Positions 36,834 through 43,214 of a DNA stretch of 43,214 nt are shown one piece after another (positions within the stretch are counted from its first letter, which is position 1; every line of letters begins with the position of its first letter). Position numbers and translations under genes: made by a program. Source of the DNA: Chrysochromulina parva (Eukaryota > Haptophyta > Prymnesiales > Chrysochromulinaceae); assembly GCA_002887195.1 (NCBI GenBank), contig PJAB01000100.1, positions 1-43,214 on the forward strand. Direction: 5' to 3'. Under the pieces are notes generated by a model. That model saw only the letters and a list, made by a program, of their open reading frames with translations, was not told the DNA's origin and ran no database searches.

Positions 36834-38348
36834 ATGGAGCCCACCCGCGTCCTCGAGTTCAGCGAGAGCTTCGCGGAGCAGGACCTGCTCCACTTCCAGA
36901 TCATCCTGCTCGGCGGCGCCACCTATGTGTGGGTCGGCACGGAGGACGGTCGGCAGGACGCGCTCGCGATGGGCGTGCCCTCGACGATCGCCTCGCGGCC
37001 ACCAGCGGGCACCACGCTGCTCGGGGCCAGCAATACAGATGGCGCCTCGCAGGCCATGGCGCAGAGGCTCTCGCGCAAGCTCGGCCATCCCGTCTTTGTC
37101 TCCGTCAACCTGGGCTCGAAGGACGCAGACGGCGAGCTCCGCTTCTTTGCCGAGCGCCAGGTGCTCGAGGCGCTCAAGCGTGGACCCAAGCTTGCACCGG
37201 CAGAGGCGTCCGTGGAGGGCGTGGCGGCTTTGACGCTCGCGGACGCGGCGGCGCCGACTCCGCCGCCGCCGGCACCCAAGGAGGCGGAGGCGCGCGCAGC
37301 CAAGGCCGGAGCGCTGATCCTGCCGCTCCGTGGTGGTGGCAATGCCTTCTCCGTAGCCGCCTCCGACGCCGCCGCGGGCGTCGGCGCTCGGGTGTTCGAG
37401 GTGTTCGAGGACGCGGACGTGCTCGGCGAGAGGGCGACGGCGCTGCTGCTCGAGGCTGCCGCCGAGGCCCTCGCAGCGCGCGGCCAGTTCACCGTCGCGC
37501 TCAGCGGCGGCTCGATTCCGAAGCTGCTCTGCCCTTCCCTCCTCGCGGCCAAGGACCGCGCGGGCTTCGAGCGCTGGCACCTCTTCCTTGCGGACGAGCG
37601 CTACGTGCCGTACGAGCATGCCGAGTGCACGCTGCGCGTGTGGCAGCAGGCTCTGCTCGATCACGTGGGCATCCCAGCCGCCAACGTGCACGCTCTGAAC
37701 GTCGCGGTACCTCTCGAGCTCGCCGCTCCACTGATTGCGTCTGAGTGCGTCTGATTGCATTGCATGCAGGTGCCTCACGAGCTCGCGGCTCCACTGATTG
37801 CGTCCGAGTGCGTCTGATTGCATTGCATGCAGGTGCCTCTCGAGCTCGCGGCTCCACTGATTGTGTCTGATTGCGTCTGATTGCGTCTGAGTGCATCTTA
37901 TTTGCGTTGCATGCAGGTGCCTCTCGAGCTCGCCGCTCGGGAGTACGAGGCAGCGCTGCTCGGCGTGTGCGGCGGCAGCGAGGCGGCGCCGCCACGCCTG
38001 GATGCACTGCTGCTTGGCATGGGCCCCGACGGGCACACCGCCTCCCTCTTCCCCGGCCACCCTCTTGTCGAAGAGCGGCGCCGTTGGGTGGCGCCCATAG
38101 CGGACTCGCCCAAGCCCCCCCCCGAGCGCGTGACGCTGACGCTGCCGGTGCTCAACGCCGCGCGTCTCGCGCTCTTCGTCGTCACGGGTGCTTCGAAGGC
38201 TGAGTGCGTCCGGCGCGCCTTCGCGCCGGAGCCCGACGTACCCGCAGGCCTCGTCCTCGCCACGCACCGCACGCACTGGCTGCTAGATGCGCCTGCGGCC
38301 GTTGAGATGCTCGCCGAGCAGGCGAAGCAGGAGCACATGTACGGATGA
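36834..38348 (+). CDS. Fusion of proteasome assembly chaperone 4-like and 6-phosphogluconolactonase domains, two exons
   Basis: Exons 36834-37706 and 37917-38348 total 1305 nt (434 residues). Residues about 5-115 (VLEFSESFAEQDLLHFQIIL, YVWVGTED, TTLLGASNTDGASQAMAQRL then SRKLGHPVFVSVNL) match PSMG4/PAC4, a chaperone of 20S proteasome alpha-ring assembly. An Ala/Pro linker follows. Residues about 180-434 are 6-phosphogluconolactonase: FTVALSGGSIPKLL, WHLFLADERYVPYEHAECTL, DALLLGMGPDGHTASLFPGH then PLVEERRRWVAP, and ADSPKPPPERVTLTLPVLNA. This enzyme hydrolyses 6-phosphogluconolactone in the oxidative pentose phosphate pathway; the GMGPDGHTAS and LADER motifs are intact. The ATG at 36834 is the first in frame. 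Exon 1 reads without a break across both domains, so the fusion does not depend on a splice call. I know of no standard protein with this pairing. Confidence 0.88.
37707..37916 (+). other. Intron (210 bp) made of three tandem GT-to-AG units
   Basis: Units run 37707-37769 (63 bp), 37770-37832 (63 bp) and 37833-37916 (84 bp). Each starts with a copy of the exon-2 start (GTRCCTCWCGAGCTCGCS), continues with CTGATTGCG/TCTGAGTGCG-type 10-mers and ends TTGCATGCAG. Exon 2 begins GTGCCTCTCGAGCTCGCC. Only removal of all three units keeps the frame open: splicing to the first or second internal AG leads to a stop within about 16 codons. Phase 0. Confidence 0.88.
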
Positions 38349-38738
38349 CAGGCGGCAGCCGTGCCGACGACGTGCAGCTGTTGGGGAGACGTAGGGCGGT
38401 CAAGTTATCGGAATTGGTGGGGTTTGGGTTATCAGATACGTATCATACATGCGATCCGAGTGTATCTTGAATGTATTCTGGATGTATTCTGGATGATGAT
38501 TACAATTTTTCAGTCAGATTACAGAGACATCACATGACGTTCGAAGATACGTTCGAAGATACACATTTTTGTGTTGTATTGTCTGACTGACGGGAGGGAA
38601 CATGTAGTACGTGTTAGTGTGTTGGTGGTGTGTGGTGCCGTCCTTTGAGACGGTGCGTGGTGAGATGGGTGACCGTGACCGCGACGAAAACTGACTGAAG
38701 TTTGGGGGCAGAACTTCAGAACAGCGAGTCACAAGGGT
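38349..38738. other. Intergenic spacer with short direct repeats
   Basis: Between two plus-strand genes. It is AT-rich, with TGTATTCTGGA repeated at 38471-38491 and a GTTCGAAGATAC repeat at 38538-38561. It probably holds a 3' UTR and the next promoter. Confidence 0.5.
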
Positions 38739-39746
38739 ATGAACATTGCCATTTTCCGCGGAGATGGCCGAGTGTGCGCGCATCGTTCGAGTCGATCACG
38801 AATACATGGCATGTTGACATCCCGCATTGCTGGGCGTAGATACCGACGCTCCATGCTTGTATCATCGACGCATTTCTCCTGCCCATCATGCGGCCATCCG
38901 CTGCTACCCTCGCCATCCTTCGATCACTCGCTGGCTTGCGCGAACGGTCATGTAATCAGCAAAGCGCGCGAAGGCCATGTTCACCTCCTGCGTCCCATGC
39001 GACAGAAGCCGCATGAGCTGCTGGAATCGGAAGCGATTATACGGGCGCAGCGAGCCTTCTTCGAGATGGGTGGGTTCGCAACGCAGGCGAGTGCACTGGC
39101 CGAGGAGGTTAGCCGCGCTCTCTCAAGATGCCCTGAACGTGAGGGCTGCGACACCAACATACTGGCCGCCGGCTGCGGCGAGGGGTTCTATCTGCGCAAA
39201 GTCGGTGAGCACCTCGCGGCTACGGGACGTGCCGCTGCTGGTCTGTGGGGCACCGATACCGAGAAGCTCGCCGTGCGCTACGCAGCCGGGCGGCAGCCTG
39301 GGGCCAACTTCGCCGTCGCATCGCCGCACAAGCTGCCTTTTGCAGATGGCTCTTTTGATGTGGTCTTGGTCGCGTTTGCGCACGCTCCCTGGGACTCGAT
39401 TTGTCGCGTGCTCCGTCCAGGCAGCGCCGTGATCAACGCACGTGCTGGGCCCGACCATTTGCGGCAACTCTCGGAACGAGTACGGGGCGGCTTGAAGGCC
39501 GAGAGGGCGGGCCCGGACCATCACCCCGCAGCGCTGGCAGAGAATTATATGCGTGTGCGCACGGAGGAGGTTTTTTGCGGCAAGCAGGCGACACAGCTTC
39601 TCGAGATGACGCCCTTTATACGACTGGGCGCCTGCCGAGACGAGTTACGGCGCGAAGTCGCTGCTGGCGCCCAGCTTCCGTGCACCGTTGACCTCATCAT
39701 CTCGACACATCGCGTTTGGCTCGGGACCGGCGGAGAGACCGTGTGA
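38739..39746 (+). CDS. RlmA-like rRNA guanine-N1 methyltransferase with an organelle-type leader
   Basis: A 335-residue protein from the ATG at 38739. An Arg-rich leader of about 40 residues is followed by the RlmA zinc finger: FSCPSCGHPL…LACANGHVISKAREGHVHLL, with ligands Cys48, Cys51, Cys67 and His71 in the family's C-x2-C-x(n)-C-x3-H order. A SAM-dependent Rossmann methyltransferase follows: AIIRAQRAFFEMGGF, NILAAGCGEGFYLRKVGEHL, LWGTDTEKLAVRYAAG, FAVASPHKLPFADGSFDVVL and the C-terminal RlmA part. Bacterial RlmA methylates G745 of 23S rRNA. The leader suggests action on a plastid or mitochondrial ribosome. The usual DIGCGEG is AAGCGEG here, so the first acidic residue of motif I is replaced. 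Probably of organelle or bacterial ancestry. Confidence 0.85.
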   Translation: MNIAIFRGDGRVCAHRSSRSRIHGMLTSRIAGRRYRRSMLVSSTHFSCPSCGHPLLPSPSFDHSLACANGHVISKAREGHVHLLRPMRQKPHELLESEAIIRAQRAFFEMGGFATQASALAEEVSRALSRCPEREGCDTNILAAGCGEGFYLRKVGEHLAATGRAAAGLWGTDTEKLAVRYAAGRQPGANFAVASPHKLPFADGSFDVVLVAFAHAPWDSICRVLRPGSAVINARAGPDHLRQLSERVRGGLKAERAGPDHHPAALAENYMRVRTEEVFCGKQATQLLEMTPFIRLGACRDELRREVAAGAQLPCTVDLIISTHRVWLGTGGETV

Positions 39747-39987
39747 CCGCAGCCGATTCGCGCACACCGCGACAGGACACGCTCCAACTCGCCGTTCGCC
39801 GGCGCGGATCCGCGGCGGGTTGATCGTGCCGGTTTTGGCGGTGTCGAGATTTCTCGTTATGGGATATGGCGGTTCGGGCGTGGCCGCCGGTGGCGGCGTG
39901 TCCGTGTGTGCGAGCCAGCGTACCCGTAGCAGTATAGTAGTATACCTCACACAGTATCAACTCAAGAATTAGAAATGGTCCTGGAAC
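39747..39987. other. Convergent intergenic region
   Basis: A short AT-richer stretch between two convergent stop codons. Nothing recognisable beyond probable 3' UTRs. Confidence 0.5.
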
Positions 39988-41424
39988 TCATCGCAGCCAT
40001 GGGCTCGTCCAGATTCTTGCTCTTCGAGCTGGACTTGTCGTCGGGCTGAAGATTTCCTCGGAATACTGCTCGAGCCGACCAGCGACTGTGATGGCCAAGT
40101 GTCGGTCACCTGAGCTTTGGGTCAGCTCAAAGATCGACGTTCCTGGCGGTAGTGGCTCTTGGGCCTTGGGTTTCATGTAGGTCGGTGCGGACTTCGGTCT
40201 AGACACCGCCTTCTTCGCGGCCGGAGTGGTGGGTGGCGACCGCGGTGGCGATGGGCCATAGCGCATCGCTGGTTGCCGCCAATCTGGCTTTAGTTCCATC
40301 AGTGAAGCGCTGTAAAAGGCCAGGCCGATGGGCCCGTCCCTGCCACTTTTGGTGGCTGCTGGTCCCTGTCGCCAGTGGTGGCTGCTGGTGGCTGCTGGTG
40401 CCCAGTGGGAGCGATTGAGTCGGGCGCCAGCCTGTCGCTTTTGGGGAGGCGAGCCATGGCTCGCGATCGGTGTGTTAGGGCTAGATGGCATGTCGAAGAC
40501 CGAATAGTCACGTCGAGTGATGGGCCGCTCGAGTTCAGAGTCGGAGAGCCGGTAAAGCCTGGGCTTGATGAGTGAATCATCAACAGTTACCTTGAGGCGG
40601 GCGTGTTCGCGTTTCAGAGCCACGCCTTCGCAGATGCCGCACTTGAGACACTTCCCGTACTTGAAAAAGTGAAGGCCACCAGCGGTGCAATCGCCATGCT
40701 CTGCGATCATAGCGCTCCCGGGAGGGTGCTTGAACGTCGGTACCGGCCCCGCATTCCATTGTGGCTTGGCGCCGCCTGCGCGGATCTCCATCATCTTGGA
40801 GAGCTTGCTGAGACATTTTGGACATTCGTCTTTGCGGTATTTGTCGAGCCATCGGAACTCACACAAAGGGCATTCTCGCCATTCGAGCGGAGCCTTAACG
40901 AAAGCTTCATGCGCATCCTCCTTAGCTACAAGGTGCCGCACGAATGGAGAAAGGTGAGGCCCAATCAGACGGGTTGTATCTGCTCCCGACCGTCGGACTG
41001 GGTCGTTCGGAGGCAGATGCACACCGTCTTTTATCCCCAGCTGCTTCGCCAGCTTTGTCACCTCATACTGCAGCTTCGCAACCCTTTCCTCTTGCAGTGG
41101 CGGTGGTGTTTCTGGTGCGATGAGGTTGAGGTGGAGCGTCGCAACCCTTTCCTCCTGCCTTTCTTCATGCAGTGGCGCTGGCGTTGCAGGTGCCGGCGGA
41201 GCAGATGGTGGAGGTGGTGACGCCGGTGATGTCGATGGCGGGGAGGAGGCGGGCACTAGCAGCTTGAGGATCTTATTGCGCGATCCAAGCTTGATGCCCA
41301 GATTGACAAGGTCTGTAACAGTAAGCATCTTGGCATCGTCCACGGAGAAAATATCGTTGTCGGCAAGGATGGTGAGAGCTTCTGGGTTCACGCCGGCGAG
41401 GAGATCGCGCAGCTCAGGCTCCAT
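39988..41424 (-). CDS. SAM-like domain protein with two CxxC zinc motifs, unknown role
   Basis: From the ATG at 41424 the protein has 478 residues. The frame extends upstream to a GTG at 41520 that directly follows TATAG, so an unseen 5' exon is possible. Residues about 3-57 resemble a sterile alpha motif: LRDLLAGVNPEALTILADND, IFSVDDAKMLTVTDLVNLGI, then KLGSRNKILKLL. Pro-rich and coiled segments with two (L/R)QEERVA repeats follow. CPLCEFRWLDKYRKDECPKC (Cys185, 188, 201, 204) looks like a zinc ribbon, and a second cluster, CTAGGLHFFKYGKCLKCGIC, lies near residue 255. The C-terminus (RPKSAPTYMKPK, GTSIFELTQ) is of a kind seen in cytoskeletal proteins. SAM domains mediate protein interactions. 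Function not assigned. Confidence 0.65.
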   Translation of the reverse strand: MEPELRDLLAGVNPEALTILADNDIFSVDDAKMLTVTDLVNLGIKLGSRNKILKLLVPASSPPSTSPASPPPPSAPPAPATPAPLHEERQEERVATLHLNLIAPETPPPLQEERVAKLQYEVTKLAKQLGIKDGVHLPPNDPVRRSGADTTRLIGPHLSPFVRHLVAKEDAHEAFVKAPLEWRECPLCEFRWLDKYRKDECPKCLSKLSKMMEIRAGGAKPQWNAGPVPTFKHPPGSAMIAEHGDCTAGGLHFFKYGKCLKCGICEGVALKREHARLKVTVDDSLIKPRLYRLSDSELERPITRRDYSVFDMPSSPNTPIASHGSPPQKRQAGARLNRSHWAPAATSSHHWRQGPAATKSGRDGPIGLAFYSASLMELKPDWRQPAMRYGPSPPRSPPTTPAAKKAVSRPKSAPTYMKPKAQEPLPPGTSIFELTQSSGDRHLAITVAGRLEQYSEEIFSPTTSPARRARIWTSPWLR

Positions 41425-41693
41425 GGAGTTGTCGAACGAAGGCACGAGCGAGAAGTCGCGTTCTTCCGAGCCCCGCTCCGACACCACGCTCTCCTTGCCC
41501 CTGGTCGAGGGGTCGTCCACCTATAGAGGCACCCTGCGGAACTTCGAATGAAACGTCCACTGTGTCCGTTCACAATTCACGAAGTATCCTGAGTGTGTCC
41601 CCGGTGTTTATGAACAGTGTTTTTGTACCAGGGAAACTGGAAGGAATCTCGCGGTTACCTGTTTAGGAAAACTGAGCAAGTTTTGGGGGATCA

Positions 41694-43214
41694 ATGGGAA
41701 AAGCCACCATTCGACGACCGAAGACCACCAAGGCCGACAGCAGTGGCTTGCTCGTGCTAGGCATCGGCATTGCGCTCGCGGCTGCAGCATGTGCGTGGTG
41801 GTTTTCAAGGTCACCACCTCTGCCTCCACCTCCGCCGGTGCCACCTCAGTCAGACCGTTCACGAGCACTGCTCACAGCAGTTCGCGAGTTGCGCTGGGCG
41901 ACTGCGATGGATCTCGCCGATCAAGGTGCTGCGCCATTTCGAGGCCTGCTCAGCGTGTCCATGGCCGCACGATCCATGGCCTCAGTTCGAGGCAACCTGT
42001 CGCTGGCCGGCGTGTGCTCAGGCCGCTGCTCGGAGGATGACGGGGAGGAGCCTGCGTTTGAGCAATGGCTTACGTGGCTCGCGGCCCAGCGATTCGACGG
42101 CTGGCAGGCGGACGCAGCCGATGCGCTCTTCTCAGCCATTCGCTCGCGCCACCTCCGCGGAGTCGAGATTTTGTGTGGTGGCCTCCGGTCTGAGGGCATT
42201 GTGAGTGCGCTGCGCAGCACGCCGCTGCTGCAGCTCGCCGCGACGACGCGTGCGGAGGTGGCGGCCGTCAGCCGCATCCTGCTGCTCGCTGATCGCGAGC
42301 ATGTGCGTCGCCGCCGGCTACTCGGCTGGATAGCCACGCTGCGTGATCTCGAGCCCACAGCTGTGGAAGCTCTCTTGAGGGACGCTCCCGGCGCTTCCAC
42401 AGCTCAGGGCACTTTCACAGCTCAGGGCACTTTCACAGCTCAGGGCACTTCCACAGCTCAGGGCACTTTAGCGAGCGGGGTGGAGCCGTCTGCTGGGGCG
42501 AGTGGATCCGCAGTGCGCCAGGCGGCGGTGAGCGCCGTCATGAGCAGTTGATTGCCTCTGATGACCACAAATGAGTGTTCATGACTTCCCTCATCAGGTG
42601 AGCGCCGTGGTGAGCCGCTGGACAGCACGCTTCTTCACACCGTTGCTCCGCCTGGGGCTCGACCCGATGGTACACGACGGCCCGCCCTGCTGCGGCGAGA
42701 ATGCACTTCATGTTGCGGCATCCTATGGCAACGCGCCCGTGGTCGAGGCACTCCTCGCACACACGCAGAGCATGGCTCCTGCGCACGCCACGACTCCCGC
42801 CATTCGCTCCGCCGCTGCACTCCACGCCTTGCGCGTGCGCTCGCGAGCCGGGCTGACGGCGCTGGGTCTAGCCGCGGCACGCGGACGGCGAGAGACCGCC
42901 TGCCTATTATGGGCGCGCGAGCAGCAGTACGGCGAGATTTTGTACGGCCCACTTACGTCCGTCGACTTACGCAATGCCAACGGGGCCAGCCCACTGCACG
43001 CGGCCGCCGCGGCCGGCGCTCTTGAGGTTGCCAAGCTGTTGCTTGCAGCGGGCGCGCGCGTGGCGGCGCGGGACGCTCAGGGGCACAGCTGCGTTCAGGT
43101 CGCATGCGCCTCGGGCCACGCACAGTTAGCGTCGATGCTCAAGGCGCACCAGCAGGCGGGCGCCGCGGGTGCGGGCAGCGCCGCGGGTGCGGGCGGTGAC
43201 GCCACCGGCTCATC
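41694..43214 (+). CDS. Membrane-anchored ankyrin-repeat protein, two exons, cut by the right edge
   Basis: Exon 1 is 41694-42527 (278 codons) and exon 2 runs from 42598 to the right edge, open throughout. The protein starts MGKATIRRPKTTKAD, then one transmembrane helix (LLVLGIGIALAAAACAWWF) and a Pro stalk (PPLPPPPPVPPQ). Exon 1 encodes helical repeats (FDGWQADAADALFSAIRSRH then LRGVEILCGGL). It also has four 18-bp repeats encoding TAQGTF/TAQGTS. Exon 2 has ankyrin repeats: GENALHVAASYGNAPVVEAL, AGLTALGLAAARGRRETACL, NGASPLHAAAAAGALEVAKL then LLAAGARVAA, and AQGHSCVQVACASGHAQLAS then MLKAHQ. Ankyrin repeats bind other proteins; the partner is unknown. Exon 2 has no start of its own and depends on the phase-0 intron. 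The C-terminus is missing. Confidence 0.78.
42399..42470 (+). repeat. Four tandem 18-bp repeats coding TAQGTF/S
   Basis: Units of ACAGCTCAGGGCACTTTC at 42399, 42417, 42435 and 42453 differ only at the TTTC/TTCC end. In-frame, coding (TAQGTF/S/L)n in the ankyrin gene. Recent expansion is likely. Confidence 0.9.
42528..42597 (+). other. Intron (70 bp) with duplicated exon start
   Basis: The intron starts GTGAGCGCCGTCATGAGC. The downstream exon starts GTGAGCGCCGTGGTGAGC (16 of 18 identical). The body includes TTGATTGCCTCTGATGACC and ends CCCTCATCAG. Phase 0; the unspliced frame stops at TGA (42549-42551). The end and 10-mer motifs match the F-box gene intron. Confidence 0.85.

Noticed and set aside
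37707..37916. An assembly artefact or CRISPR-like array
   Set aside because: The copies differ by point changes and unit length, each has splice signals, and unique spacers are absent.
36531..38276. A minus-strand frame of about 580 codons
   Set aside because: It is antisense to PSMG4/6PGL and overlaps LC1 exon 1; its Arg/His-rich repeats come from reading the intron repeats backwards, and it has no family features.
36834..38348. A broken 6PGL pseudogene with a frame-ending repeat
   Set aside because: Removing the 210-bp intron restores a complete 6PGL with intact motifs. The repeat units have valid splice sites.
41424..41560. A fourth member of the duplicated-exon-start intron family at the 5' end of the SAM-domain gene (minus strand GTGGACG repeated before and after CTATAG)
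   Set aside because: Only 7 bases repeat, there is no TCTGATTGC body and no upstream ATG within reach, so the match is likely chance.

Overview
The window is nuclear DNA from a GC-rich, gene-dense eukaryotic microbe. Evidence for this is GT-AG introns, eIF2B delta, an outer-arm dynein light chain, an EXS-family transporter, a SAPS-family phosphatase subunit and an F-box protein. The dynein light chain implies motile flagella. A plastid-type M41 peptidase homologue without an AAA domain, and a bacterial-type RlmA methyltransferase with an Arg-rich leader, fit a flagellated alga with a plastid. A haptophyte-like or similar GC-rich alga is my best guess, but sequence alone does not settle it. 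I recognised no tRNA, rRNA, CRISPR array, virus or autonomous transposon.

Layout, left to right: the 3' end of a plus-strand gene (3-197); glutaminase A-like secreted enzyme (-); M41 peptidase (+); a doubtful small exon (-); membrane-anchored GNAT (-); lipocalin (+); xylulokinase (-); unknown protein with degenerate EF-hands (+); large repeat-rich basic protein (+); eIF2B delta (+); three-exon EXS protein (-); small Pro-rich membrane protein (+); two-exon SAPS protein (+); two-exon F-box/LRR protein (-); two-exon small membrane protein, possibly ATP synthase subunit k-like (-); PAN/cyclophilin-like membrane protein (+); TPR/2OG-oxygenase protein (+); two-exon dynein light chain 1 (-); two-exon PSMG4/6-phosphogluconolactonase fusion (+); RlmA-like methyltransferase (+); SAM-domain zinc protein (-); two-exon ankyrin protein running off the right edge (+). 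Many neighbours are divergent with only 100-300 bp between start codons, so bidirectional promoters are likely. Xylulokinase and 6-phosphogluconolactonase both feed the pentose phosphate pathway; otherwise the genes do not form a pathway.

The most interesting signal is in the introns. Eight introns could be modelled, each keeping frame. Three of them (F-box/LRR, PSMG4/6PGL, ankyrin) share one architecture. The first 18-24 nt of the intron, including the GT donor, are a near-perfect copy of the first 18-24 nt of the downstream exon. The body is an array of a TCTGATTGCN-type 10-mer, and the intron ends in ATCAG or ATGCAG. All three are phase 0 and sit just before a GTG valine codon. In the 6PGL gene the unit is present three times in tandem, each copy with its own GT and AG. 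This looks like a family of recently gained, introner-like introns that carry a long target-site or exon duplication.
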